A stretch of DNA of 64,000 bases from Capsicum annuum (Eukaryota > Streptophyta > Magnoliopsida > Solanales > Solanaceae): the NCBI RefSeq assembly GCF_002878395.1, contig NC_061112.1:39608851-39672850 (forward strand). Direction: 5' to 3'. The first letter of the stretch is position 1. Each line of letters starts with the position of its first letter. This document shows positions 46,434-58,180 of the stretch, one piece after another. The notes below the pieces were generated by a model. That model did no database searches and had not been told where the DNA came from. It worked only from the letters and a program-made list of their open reading frames with translations. A program made the translations under genes and the position numbers.

Positions 46434-47048
46434 CCTACAGTAGATAGACTAATAAAATTTGGAATTACAGTTGATATAACTTGTGAATTCTTCCAAAATT
46501 CTATGGAAGAACAAGATCATTTATACTTTACTTGTCCACCAACAAACAGTTTATAGTGCAGATTGCTTTCATGGATGGGAATCCTCAGAACCACAGGTGT
46601 TTGGCAACAGAAAATAGAATGGATAACCAGTTAGGAAAAAATAAGATCAAGAAAAAGGGCTATCCTATATTGTGTATTCATTATGGTGGTTAGCATAATC
46701 TAGAGGGAAAAAAACAACTCAGATTCCAACAGGGAAGATTCATGCCTGATAAGATCTATAAAGAGATAGCTCTGTATATACATATCCGAGGGAAGCAACA
46801 AAACAAATAGGCAACATAATTGCAGTAACTAAATATCATGCCATGAAACTGCTGCCTTGAACTAGATGAGATAGATAACATAATATTGATATTTAACACA
46901 TAGTAGTGACTCCATAGGATTGTTAGTAGAGTCCTACTACTTTTGATTTCCTGTGTATAAAAACTCTGAGAGACAGATGGTCAACATTGTCTAGATGTGC
47001 AAATATTATTTACTTGGTGAAATAAAATTCCTTTATTTACCAAAAAAA
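46434..47048 (+). mobile_element. 615-bp retrotransposed insert with A-tail in the gypsy element
   Basis: Flanked by GATATTAAATTTCTG (46419-46433) and GATATTAACTTTCTG (47049-47063), a 15-bp duplication with one change. It ends in AATAAAATTCCTTTATTTAC then CAAAAAAA. An A-tail and long duplication indicate LINE-type retrotransposition. The body has no open frame and could be a 5'-truncated LINE or a processed transcript copy; I do not recognise it. Confidence 0.65.
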
Positions 47049-47113
47049 GATATTAACTTTCTGGCTTTAAGATAAGAGATGAAATGACCTTTAGGAGACA
47101 CCAAACTACCCGT

Positions 47114-47389
47114 TCACTCAAAAACTGCCTCATCAGGGAACTGAAACTTCACCACATGGGTACAACAATCTATTGATGCATAGCATGAATAGATCCAATC
47201 TATGCCCAGAATAATATCAAAATCTACCATCTCTAACTCTATTAGGTATGATAGTGTGACTTTAAGGAGGAAGATAATAAGATACTTCTTATATACTCGT
47301 CTTGCAACAACTGATTCACCTATTGAGGTAGAAACTGAGAAGGGCTTAGAGAGATTTGTAGGACCTACCCAAAAATTTATAGCAACCAA
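47114..47389 (-). pseudogene. Gypsy aspartic protease, C-terminal part
   Basis: VSTSIGESVVARRVYKKYLI, ELEMVDFDIILGIDWIYSCY and ASIDCCTHVVKFQFPDE match strand by strand the protease of the split plus-strand element (VSTPMGDSVVARRV, DWLHYCYASLDC). The two gypsy elements are thus close relatives. Confidence 0.8.
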
Positions 47390-47558
47390 TAGAGTTAGAT
47401 AAGTGATTTGATCCTATGTCTAACAACACAGATATATTAAGGCGAAAGACATGAAGCATACCCGTGACAACATCTGGTAAACTCTCCTACTCCTGATAGG
47501 ATGGTAAGGCATAGAACCAATTCTAGCACTGACTGCCATCGGTACTGGATGATGCTCT

Positions 47559-48700
47559 CTATGGTGGAAATGGGCGACCTGGATGAGCTGGTGCATTAGT
47601 AACCTGAGTTTGAGGATGAATATCCCTACTTACCTGCTTAATATACGGACACTCCTTGATCTTGTGTCCCAGATTGCCACAATCATAACTACCCCCTTTA
47701 CCCATCCTACACTCACCAGGATGGGTCCTGCCACACTTTGCACATGTCGGGTAACTAGGCCTCCTGACTACACTGCTCTGATATCTAGAATTTGAAATCC
47801 TTCCCCATTGCTTCCTCCTAGTCCTAGGTGTAGAAGCACTGAATGAGGATGGTGTAGGCACTGATAAATGAACCTTAAACTGCAAACGACTTCCCCCTCC
47901 AGACCTTGACTAACTAAACTCAAACTGTCTAGTCTAGCCCTATATTTCTCTTCTCTCTTTTCTTTAAATTCTCTACCTCAATCTATTGAGCATAATTTAT
48001 CAATCGAGCAATATCCATATCCCCAATCAGCATGGTAGTCCTAAACTCCTTAACCACCAAATCAAACACCCAGTAACAAACTTAATCATACGATCTCTAG
48101 AGTCAGATAATAAATCATGAGCATACTTAGACAACTGGGTGAACTTATGAAAGTAATCTCTCACTTTCATAAAGACCTATATCAAGTTCATGAACTCCTC
48201 TACCTTATCCTCCCTTATCTTATGAGGGAATAACCTATCCAGAAAAGCATTCAGAAATACTTGCCAACTCATAGGAGCTGCATTCTTACCCTTACCCTCC
48301 TTGCACATAATAAACTAATCATAAGCAATATCCTTCAGCCTATAGGATGCCAATTGCACACTCTCCTCTTCAGTAACATGCATAATCTGAGTAATCTTTC
48401 TTACCTCATCAATAAAGAGTTAAGGATTCCCATCCACCTTTGACCCATGGAACTTAGTGGGATTCATCCTCCTAAAGTCCCAAATCCTGGATACAACTAA
48501 ATTACTATTTTGCTGAAGTGCGACTGCTTCATACTGGTTTCCGTGAACACTGGAATTCACAAGTTAGGCCAATACTTGAAAAAAAAGCCTAAAATTCAGC
48601 ATGAGACACATTCTCATTTAGAGGCTCGGTGTGCAGTGGTGGTTAATAACTATTTCTATGTACATTGGACCGGTGAGGAGGTATATTTTGTCTCGTAAAA
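47559..48700 (-). pseudogene. gag: Gypsy gag with damaged zinc knuckle
   Basis: In 47885-47559: CAKCGRTHPGEC, then SYDCGNLGHKIKECP where the family has C..CG..GH...C; the first Cys is Ser/Tyr. Retrotransposon Gag-type sequence (long helical domain) continues to about 48500 in broken frames. Confidence 0.7.
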
Positions 48701-48873
48701 GCATGAGTTAAGGCAAATAGAGACAACTGTAAGCATGATAGAACATGAAAAAAATAATAATTCCTAACTCGTTCCATAGACTCTTGCTCATAAATGTGCC
48801 GTGTTTCACATCCATGATCAAGAATCTATGTTACACAGCTTATCTTGCTTTCTAGGACTCTTTAAAACCTTAG

Positions 48874-48886
48874 TCTCTGATACCAA
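48874..48886 (-). promoter_or_regulatory. tRNA primer-binding site of the minus-strand gypsy element
   Basis: Minus strand reads TTGGTATCAGAGA, the usual initiator-methionine tRNA complement, four to five bases inside the 5' LTR edge. Confidence 0.8.
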
Positions 48887-48889
48887 GTT

Positions 48890-50958
48890 TTTAACACCCC
48901 ATAAGTACCCTCTGGACATCACATGGGTCTTAGGATTATGAGTAGTACTAAGCTAACCCATGATATCTATTTAGCTTGAAACTCATATGATAAGTGAACT
49001 AACATATATATAAACTTAAAGGTAAACGATTCCATATCTTAATAAAAACATTTAACTTGGAAATCTTTAAACAACTCATTGAACTTAAAATATAAATAGT
49101 CTGACAAGCCTCTACTAAAAACTAGAGAGCCATTAGGATAGACCCCAGCTAACCTAATCATAATGAGAATCCCATAACTAAACACTTTAAACAACAAATA
49201 GATATTTGAGAATCTGGATCCTCGAACTATGAGGACTCACCCAAAATTAGGATACATGTGATGATGCCCGTAGTCAATTATGCTGATAGAAAAGAGCACC
49301 AGAACCTACATTATAAGACAATATCACACATAGACATATACATGGGTCAGTACTTTTAGAATGTACTGAGTATGTGGGGGTGAATGTATAGGAAAAGCAA
49401 TAGTTGAATACACATACACACACACATATATATACACACTTTTAAATAATGCATGCGAAGTGTAAATGACTCATCTTGAACTTGAAATAAACAAAAGACT
49501 GCAAGATTATAAACATGAATAGTAAAGCATCAGGATAAACTTTGGGATCCATAACACTTAGTCTAAAAGATTTACTTTTTATTCTTTCTTATGGGAGATT
49601 GTTCTAACTAACATAAACTATGTGAGCTACCATGGAGTCCAACATCTTACGCACATTGGGGATAGTTGTTCTATCCTTTCCACCAGAATAGAATCTTAAC
49701 TTAAGTGATCACTGAAATTCATCCATATTGGGAAAAATCTTAACCTATAGTAGTTTTTAGGAATTTAGGATACATTCATACTCATTCCCTTCTCGGTGTT
49801 GACTACTTCTCCCAGAATGCTTATATGCTCATACTTTTAAGAAAGCCATCTTAAAATATCATAATGGTTTATAGAATGCAAACCAATTATTCTTTTCTTT
49901 TCTTTAAATCATAATCAAGATGAACAAATATGGATTTTATACCTCCTTTTAGGATAAAAGTATCAAGCTTTTATTTAAATCATGCCTTAAAACTTATCAA
50001 TGGTGCTTTAGAGCATCATATTCTTGTAAACTCAATGCTTGTACTTAGGACTTAGAATTCATGCTTAAATTCATAAAAATTCATGCTAATCAATATTCTT
50101 AAAATCTTTTAATAATCCCAGTCAAGATAATGAATTTAAAATCACAATTTGAATTTATAAGCCAAAACATGAATATATACAATTCTTATTGCCCTTAAAA
50201 CTTTTAATCTCATGGTAATATCATTATTCAAGAGTATGACTATTTGGGTATGAACCCTAATTCAAAATAAATAAATTTAACCTTAAAACCATGCACTTTG
50301 GGCACAAGGGTGAAAAAATAACCTTGTTCATAAACCCCTCATACCTGACATTTCATAACTTGTGCATAGAGTTTGAATCTTGGGACTTAAAGAATGAATT
50401 TATGAGGGGAGACCTAATCTTGATATTATGGAAGATTGGAGGAGGTGAGTGTTGTTAATTATGGGAAGAGGAGGAAAATAACGCCTCTTTGAGGGTTATA
50501 GGTCATGGGTGAAAGTTATAAGAATGAAAAAGATCAAAAATACCTTACCTAAACTTTATAGCAATTGGTCTCTAGTCTTCACGACTCAACTATACGACTC
50601 GTATGGAAGGGTACGACTAGGCTCATCAGCTCGTAAGCTTGGAAGAATCAAGGAGGGTACATACTGGTCAACATACGAGTCCCACCTACAACTATTATAA
50701 TATTCATATGAATCTTATCCCCCAACTTATAATACAGACAGAATCTTAGGGAGCCTACACTGATGAACTTACGACTTGCCTCCATTCTACTCGTACCTTA
50801 CTTGACGACTTCTAGGGGTCAAGTCATACCTACAACAGAATGTCCACCATGCCACATTGCCTTAGGTATGACTTCAATGTACCACTTGTATGTTGTATGT
50901 ACGACTTAAGAGAGTGAGTCGTATAATGTACAGAAACTTCTAGACACGGGGTATTATA
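48890..50958 (-). repeat. 5' LTR of the minus-strand gypsy element
   Basis: Aligned with the 3' LTR. A CA/TA microsatellite at about 49410-49440 is unique to this copy. Its outer edge reads TATTATA where the other LTR has TATTACA, a point change at the terminus. Confidence 0.85.
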
Positions 50959-53900
50959 GATTGGTTGCATTATTGCTATGCCTCCTTAGATTGTCGAACC
51001 TATAAGGTCTTATTTAAATTCCCTAATGAGCTGATCATTTAGTGAAAATGGGGTTCTCTAGTGCCTAAGAAAAGGTTCATATCATATCTTAGATCCTCAA
51101 AAGTTGATTTCCAAGGGATGTCTTTATCATTTTGTCTGAGTTAAGGATTCAAACTCGGAGGGTCCTTCATTGACATCCATTTCCATGGTTAATGAATTTA
51201 TTTATGTTTTTTCTAATGATCTTCCTGGTATCCTTCCCGATAGGGAGATTTATTTTAGGATTGACCTTATTTCGGACACTCATCTTAATTTTACCCCTCT
51301 TTATGGATCTGGCTAAGTTGAAGGAGCTTAAAGTGAAATTGAAAAACCTCCTTGACAAGGTTTTTATCCATCCTAGTGTGTCTTTGTAGGGTTCTCCTAT
51401 TTTATTCATGAATAAGACGGATGGTTTTGTTCAAATGTGCATCGATTACCATTTATTTAATAAGGTTACGGTAAAGAATAAGTATCATCTTACTCAAATT
51501 GATGATTTGTTTAGCCTTATTCAGGGTGCTAGGTGTTTTTTTATAATTAATCATAGGTTCGATTATCATCAGCTAAAGATTAGGGTAGTGGATATCCCTA
51601 AGACTTCCTTTGAAAGTAGTATGGTCATTATGAGTTCTTAGTCTTGACTTTTGGTTTGACTAATGCCCTGGTGACATTCATAGACTTGATGAATAGGGTT
51701 TTCCATTAGTTTCTGGCTTTGTTCATTATCATGTTTATAGATGATATTCTGGTGTATTCCAAGAGTGAGGCAAATCATATAGATCACTTTCGTATCATAT
51801 TGCAAACCTTGAAAGGCCTACATTTGTATGCTAAGTTTTTGAAGTACGAGTTTTGGTTGAAAGCTGTTAGTTTTCTGTATTATGTCATTTCTAGTGAAGG
51901 TATCATAGTGGATCCACAGAAAGTTCCAGTGGTTAAAACGTGGCCTAGGCCCACGACTCCAATCGATAGTCAGAGCTTCTTGGGTTTAGCTGGTTACTAT
52001 AGGATATTTGTGGAGAATTTCTCGACTATAGATAACCCGCTGACTAAGTTGACCCAATAGAAGGTAAAGTTTCTGTGGTCTGACGCATATAAGAGTAGTT
52101 TTGAGAAGATGAAAGATAAGTTGACTTCAACTCCAATTTTGACTCTGCCTGAAGGCACTGATGATTTAGTTATATATTGTTATGTGTCCCATGTGGGACT
52201 TGGTTGTGTGTTTATTCAGCATAGTAAGGTAGTGGACTATGCTTCTAGGCTGTTAAAAGTTCATGAGAAGAATTACATAACTCATGACTTGGAGTTGTTG
52301 GCTGTAGTATTCACATTGAAAATCTGGCATCACTATTTGTATGGAGTCCATATAGATATCTTTTTTGATCATACAATCCTACAATATGTGTTCACCCAGA
52401 AGGAGTTGAATCTCAGGCAGAGGAAATGACTTGAGTTGCTAAAATATTACGACTTAAGTCTCCACTATCACCCAGGTAAAGCTAATGTGGTTGCTGATGC
52501 TCTTAGCAGGTTATCCATGAAATGTCTAGATTTTGTGGAAGAGGATAAGCATGAGTTGGTGAAACATATTCACCATTTCGCTAACCTTGGAGTTCGTCCC
52601 TTGGACTCTGAGGATGGTGGTGTATTTGTGCAGGAGGTGGAGAAGTCATCCCTTATTATTGAGATAAAAGAGAAGAAGGTACTAAATTCTATCTTAATAA
52701 ATATTAAGAGGGATATGGGAAAGCAAAAGGCTATAGCTTTTGAGATTGGTGGCTATGGTAACTTAAGGTACCAAGGAAGATTATGTATTCCCGATGTAGA
52801 TGGGTTGAGTAAGTGGATCTTGGCTGAAGCTCATGAGTCGTATTATGTTATTCATCCCGATTCGATGAAGATGTATTATGATCTTAAGGATATTTACTGG
52901 TGGAAAAATATGAAGCGAGATTTGGCCAGTTTTTTGGATAAGTGCATAGTGTGTCAACACGTGAATATTGAGCAATTGAGGCTCGGTGGGTTAACTCAAG
53001 AGATTAAGTTGCCTGTGTGGAAGTAGGAAGTGATTAATATAGGTTCCGTTATCAATCTTCCTCGAAATTAAAATTAGTTTGATTCAATTTGGATCATTGT
53101 GGATAGGATGACTAAGTCTGCTCACTTTTTGCCAGTGAGGACTAATTATTTGACAGAGGATTATGCAAAATTATTCCTCTAAGAGATTGTAAAGTTGCAT
53201 GGGGCGCCTGTTTCTATGATGTCAGATTGCGGTACTCAGTTCTCATCACATATTTGGCATTCATTCCAGAGAGGTTTGGGAACTAAAGTGAACCTTAGTA
53301 CTGTCTTCCACCCGTAGTCGGACGAGAAACTGGAAAATACTATTTAGATATTGAAATATATGCTTTAGGCTTGTGTGTTGAACATTTGCCTCTTATAGAG
53401 TTTGCGTATAGTAACAACTACTATTCTAGTATTGGGATAACTCCATTTGAGACGTTGTATGGTAGGAGGTGTAGGTCTCCTATTGGGTGGTTCGAGGTTT
53501 ATGAGGCAGAGATGTTTGGTTTGAATTTGGTTAACCAAGCAATTGAGAAGGTAAAAGTGATAGACATAAAGCTGTTCGAAGTAGACAAAAATCCTATGCG
53601 GATGTGAGGCGCAGGGAGTTAGAGTTTGTGGTTGGCGAATGGGTATTCTTGAAGATATCTCCCATGAAAGGAGTATTGTGGTTTGGGAAGAAGGGAAAGC
53701 TCAGTCCCCAATATGTTGGCCCATACTTGGTTGTGAAGAGGGTTAGTAAAGTTGTGCATGAGTTGGATTTGCCTCCAGATTTGAGCTCCATTCATCCGGT
53801 GTTTCATGTTTTGATGCTGAAAAAGTGCGAAGGTGATCCTTCTATGGTTATTCCTTTGAAGAAAGTGGGTATTATGATTTCCTTATCATATGAGGAAGTC

Positions 53901-54090
53901 CCAGTTGATATCTTGGATCGGTAAGTTCATCAGTTGTGGACAGAGACGTAACTTTGGTAAAGGTTCTGTGGAGGAACCACAAGGTTGAAGAGGCTACTTG
54001 GTAAGCCGAAGAGGATATGAAGTACAAGTATCCATTCATGTTTTTTGCTCTGGACAATTCTACATAAGGTGTATTCTTAACATCTTTATT
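50959..54090 (+). pseudogene. Polyprotein of the plus-strand gypsy element (protease end to C-terminus)
   Basis: The protease end is at 50965-51040. Reverse transcriptase runs 51400-52060 ([32 protein letters not shown]) and RNase H 52109-52510 ([28 protein letters not shown]). Integrase runs 52840-53600 (H2C2 partly lost: HPDSMKMYYDL has Tyr for the second His; CIVCQ kept; catalytic-site word SDCGTQF; FAYSNNYYSSIGITPFETLY; GRRCRSPIGWFE). The C-terminus at 53604-54040 has HPVFHVLMLKKC and EEVPVDILDR. Many single-base stops (51641, 52060, 52429, 53026, 53606) separate otherwise well-preserved blocks. Replication function is lost. Confidence 0.85.
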
Positions 54091-54239
54091 TTCTAACATT
54101 GTTAAAGAAAATGGTGATTTCCTTAGCATCATTATTTTCTAAGTTTGCTAAAGGTAAGAGTAGGGGAATATAGAGTTAAATCGTGCTGGAAATTGCCTTT
54201 CCCCATCACCCGAGGACGAATAATCCAAGTGGGGGAGAA

Positions 54240-55880
54240 TTAAAACACCCAAAATTTTGTCCCTTAGATATTTCTTGAGCTTTGGGCTCAATTTCTTGGT
54301 TATGAATGGACCCTCGGAGTTTAGGGTGTCTTGATGACTCGTCGGGATAATTCATACCCAAATCAGTAAGTTTGAGGCTTGATTCTACTCTGAGTATGAG
54401 TGACTCACTAAGAGTCAAAAGGATTTGTCATGAGTCGTTAGCTGAAATTGTAGGATGACCAGTGTTCAATTCATTTGGGTTATGTGTTGTTCACGACTAG
54501 ACCTTACAAGTCGTAAGATCTCATTATAAGTTAGTTGATGGAATTGTAAGGTGGTAAGTGTATGGGGGGTCCTATTCACTGCCTTGGTTATGACTCGTAT
54601 TCATGAGTCGTAAGGAATGGGTATGATTCAAGGGGTTGACTCGTAAGCAAAGACGACTTTTTTCAACTTTTAAATTAAGGGCATTCTGGACATTTTTCCT
54701 CTTGTCCAAATTAAAACCCACGTCTTATAACTTCCTTAAGGAATCATTAGCTATAATAAACATATCAAATAACCTCTCAAACTCTCTTTTCAAGTTAAGG
54801 CTAGGGTTTCAAGAGGTTGATTAATTAGGGTTATCAAGGGCGATTTCTCTCCATACATCTTACAATTTTAGGCATGTTACTCTTCTCTCGTTATTAATTT
54901 TTCAAAAGCATGAGATTTAAAGTAGTGTTTATGAGGTTATTGTGATGGTTTTGAAACAAAGGTTGGGGTTTTTGAATGTTTATGAATTGAACAAAGTTTC
55001 TCATGATTTATTTATAATTTTGATGATTTAAATATGGTTTTGAAATTGTGGGTACATAGATATGTTGAATAAACTAGGGATTGTGATTTTCCTAAACTTG
55101 TGGCTTTTGAAGTGGTTATAACCCTAACCCCATAATGTGAAATTAATTTTGGTTATGAGAATTGTGGGAATTTATAAAATTAAACTAGTCTTGAACTATT
55201 GCAAGATATAAAGAAATATTTGAAATACAATGATATGATTTAATGAACAAAGGGAGTCGGTGTTCCCTAATGTGTATTAATGAACAAAGGGAGTTGTTCT
55301 CCCAAAGTTAATGAAATTATTTTGGCATGATGTGTCACCTTATAAGTGCAGTTGCTATGACGATACCAACATTATATGCCTTAATGTGGAATGTGGTTAA
55401 ATGAATGGGAATGTGTAATACTTGTTTTAATTGCGATATAATAAGGGTTGTGTAGCTGAATCATGAAAGTGAAGGTCCAAGTGATTGATACTGAAAATCG
55501 CATTTGCTGATGCGGGGGGTTAAAGTGACCAGGGAGGCTCGAGTCCCCCTTATTGTTATTTCATGATTTGGTAGATTCGAGTCCCCCTTAAATCATTATG
55601 TAATCAGGTGCTTAAGTTACCTTGATATATGTTTGAGGATTTGAGTCCCCCATGTTCATATATATTAGATTATTCTTCATGTTTGTGCGGTTACATGTAC
55701 TGGGGCCCAATCAGGGGGTGATAGCTAGGGCGATATAGCTCATGGGAACTATTATATGACAATTGAGCTACAGAATCCAAACTAAAATTTTGAAAATCAT
55801 GCTAAGCCTTGTTCCCTATCCCGACATGTAATATATCTATATATTTATGTATATGCATTTGATTATGTTCTGCTGCTGTA
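54240..55880 (+). repeat. Truncated 3' LTR of the plus-strand gypsy element
   Basis: It begins after the purine tract AAGTGGGGGAGAA (54227-54239) with TTAAAACACCC, a decayed TGTAACACCC. It contains CGACTCGTA-type words and two 'gagtccccctta' repeats near 55545 and 55580. It ends about 5 bases before the ATG of the defensin-like gene without the expected CA terminus, so the LTR end is missing. Confidence 0.75.
55839..55855 (+). promoter_or_regulatory. TATA-like sequence in the LTR remnant upstream of the intact defensin-like gene
   Basis: CTATATATTTATGTATA lies about 40 bases before the ATG at 55886. The conserved cluster promoter seen before copies 2 and 3 is absent here. Whether it drives transcription cannot be told from sequence. 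Confidence 0.3.
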
Positions 55881-55885
55881 AAAAG

Positions 55886-56436
55886 ATGGGGAAGACTCTT
55901 ACGAAGTTTTCAACATTTGTTGTTGTTCTGCTGCTAATCGTCATAGGTAATTGTCCCTCTTTGTTATTATTTCTCTCTAAGTCCTAACTTATTGTTAAAT
56001 AATTTTTTGTTTGATAGAAATTTTTAATTTATTCATTGCTAAATAGATTACTCATAGAATTTCACTATTTTGTTATAAATTTATGTCATTAATTCTAATT
56101 TTATTTTAAAAATTTGTCCTGTTCTCAATAATCATTGTTTTGTCCCTCTTTTTAACTCTCTCATAATTAGTTATTTAATATATTTTTTGATTCTTCCTCG
56201 CTAAATAAAAATAGTGACAAACTTTTGCTATATGATGATTTGATTCATTTAGATATTTTTCAGTTGCAGATGTTTCATCAAGTAAGGTGGTAGCGGCAAA
56301 ATGGTTGCAAAAATGTCATCACAACGATGAGTGCTATCAGGATTGTCCTAATCGCTTGGGCGCTTGTATTTTTCATCATTGTTGGTGCTATGTCAAGTCA
56401 AAATTTGAAGTCGCTTCTATACCCAAGAATTGGTGA
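55886..56436 (+). CDS. Intact six-cysteine defensin-like (DEFL/NCR-type) secreted peptide, copy 4
   Basis: Two exons: 55886-55946 and 56264-56436, intron in phase 1 with GTAATT donor and TTTTTCAG acceptor (a second acceptor six bases on, TTGCAG, also keeps frame). The 77-residue precursor has a signal peptide in exon 1 (MGKTLTKFSTFVVVLLLIVI). The mature part has cysteines spaced C-x5-C-x3-C-x6-C-x4-C-x-C (from KCHHNDEC to HHCWCY), then a basic KSKFEVASIPKNW tail. Signal-peptide exon plus single cysteine exon is the layout of plant DEFL and legume nodule cysteine-rich peptides, which are secreted and act in defence, pollen or symbiosis signalling. Which role applies here is unknown. It is the only undamaged member of the cluster. 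Its upstream sequence is a gypsy LTR fragment. Confidence 0.8.
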
Positions 56437-56945
56437 TGTTGTGACAACAAATTATTTGCACTTGATGTTTTATGTCTACATGAACTAAGCACGGATAGTT
56501 TTTTTTGTTGTTGATGTACCGACTATCGTCGCACATTTATATATGCATGTTTCGATTTAAATAAATGCAGACTTCAAAACTCTTATGAAGAGTGTGTGTG
56601 TGTATATATAAATGTATGTATGTATGTATATATACATATATATATGTATATATCTGTATATATATATGTATATATATGTATTTATATATGTGTATATATA
56701 TGATATATCTGTATATATATGTGTATATATCTGTATATATATGTGTATATATGTGTAATATGTGTATATGCGTGTGTGTATATATATACTAGTTTAGGTG
56801 TACGCGCTTTGCGTGTGTATTTCACTTTAATGAATTCAAATGTTACACTAAATAGGATTTTTGTTTAAATTGATTAAGATCCTTATAATAATTAAATTCA
56901 ACATCTTTTGAATATGTAAAGATGGAGAATTATTTAATTAAATAT
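56437..56945. repeat. 3' flank and TG/TA microsatellite (about 56594-56790)
   Basis: The 3' flank resembles that of copy 2 (GATGTTTTATGTCTACATGAA). A long compound TG, TATG and TA repeat follows. Immediately after it, ACTAGTTTAGGTGTACGCG and CTTTGCGTGTGTA form a GC hairpin-like word often seen at ends of plant non-autonomous elements; I cannot assign it. Confidence 0.7.
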
Positions 56946-57640
56946 AGCCTTTACCAACAAAATTCTCAAAGCCGGTTGACATTTATCTAAAACTTGTAAA
57001 CTATAATAAAACAATATAATGATAGTGATATGAAAATAATACATTTAAATCTACCCTTTACACAAAAATTTCCTCAAAGCAGACAGAGATTCATCTACCA
57101 CTTGTAAACTACAACAAATAATATGATGATAGACATATCAAAATAATACATCTAAACCTAACCTTTACATAAAAACAATCCTCAAATCAGAGATATCAAA
57201 ACAATACAATTAAATCTAATCTTTACCTAAAAAGTTTTTTCTAAGCCAGACGACATTTATGTACCACCTGTAAACTATAACAAAACAATACAATAAAAGA
57301 GATGTCAAAAAAATACAATTAAACCTAACCTTTACACATAAAAATTCCTCAAAACTGATCAACATTCATCTACGATCTGTAAACTATCATCTGCGACCTG
57401 TAAACTACCATAAAATAATACATTAATAGAGATATTAAAACAATACATACCTAGCCTTTACCTATAAAAATTATTCAAAGCCATCCGACATTCATCAACC
57501 ACCTGTAAATTAAAATAAAACAATACAACAATAAATATATCAAAACAATGCAATTAAAACTAAGCTTTACATAAAAAATTCCTCAAAGCCAACCGAAATT
57601 CATCTACGATCTGTAAACCACAATAAAATAATATGATAAT
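56945..57640. repeat. Tandem repeat of about 110 bp, six to seven degraded copies
   Basis: Units start with CCTTTAC and share 'aaaaattcctcaaagcc', 'gacattcatctaccacctgt', 'aaactataataaaacaatac' and 'agatatcaaaacaatacaat'. Starts are near 56948, 57053, 57164 (shortened), 57220, 57330, 57457 and 57566. No coding. Confidence 0.85.
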
Positions 57641-58145
57641 GATCACAAAACTCTAGTCTCCAATCAGACTGTCTTTACCACCAAATATATGGAGCAAACA
57701 ATTTGATTCAATATTGTTGATGAGTATTCAACTCTTATCCAGAGCTTAAAGATGTAATCTAGCAATAAAATATTTAATTAATAAAGTTATAACACCAAAA
57801 CATAGCAACAATTGATTGAAAACTTACATGTTATAGGATAATAGACATTAATACCGACAGAAATAATTTATGTTGAAAAAAAATAACACTGTATGCATAA
57901 GGTACACATTGAATTCAAGTTTTAAATAAGGTACTATAGTATTTATTTGCCAAATATACGGTCCTATAATTAGGAATCTTTTAATAATGGTGATTTTTTA
58001 TTTTTTCAACAATATATAAACAAGTTGTACAGTTCTAGACTACTCAAACAATTTTATTTTAGTTTTACGATTGTATTTAATTGCCAAATATAAGATATTA
58101 TAATTAGGACTCTTTTAATAATGGTGATTTTTATTTTTTCCAAAA
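57641..58145. other. AT-rich, no feature seen
   Basis: Only a short direct repeat stands out: 'tTATTTGCCAAATATA', 'tataattagga.tcttttaataatggtga' at about 57940-57990 and 58075-58130, 135 bases apart. Confidence 0.4.
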
Positions 58146-58148
58146 ATA

Positions 58149-58180
<32 letters not shown>

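Larger units (their letters stand above)
41078..50958 (-). mobile_element. Complete minus-strand Ty3-gypsy element inserted in the plus-strand gypsy protease
   Basis: Target duplication GATTG at 41073-41077 and 50959-50963. LTRs lie at 41078-43127 (3') and 48890-50958 (5'), about 2.05 kb each. The purine tract CCAAGGGGGAGAT is next to the 3' LTR, and the primer site TTGGTATCAGAGA (48886-48874) is next to the 5' LTR. Domain order on the minus strand is gag, protease, reverse transcriptase, RNase H, integrase. Stops and two later insertions between protease and reverse transcriptase make it defective. Confidence 0.92.
40820..55880 (+). mobile_element. Plus-strand Ty3-gypsy element, 5'-truncated and split by another gypsy element
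   Basis: The left piece 40820-41077 is protease only (LLDPGYTLSNVIPF, VSTPMGDSVVARRV). The right piece resumes at 50959 in the same domain (DWLHYCYASLDCRTY), then reverse transcriptase, RNase H, integrase, C-terminus and a 3' LTR from 54240. The 5' LTR and gag are missing; the left edge abuts copia sequence at about 40815. Stops are frequent. Motifs fit a chromovirus of the Tekay/Del type. Confidence 0.85.
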
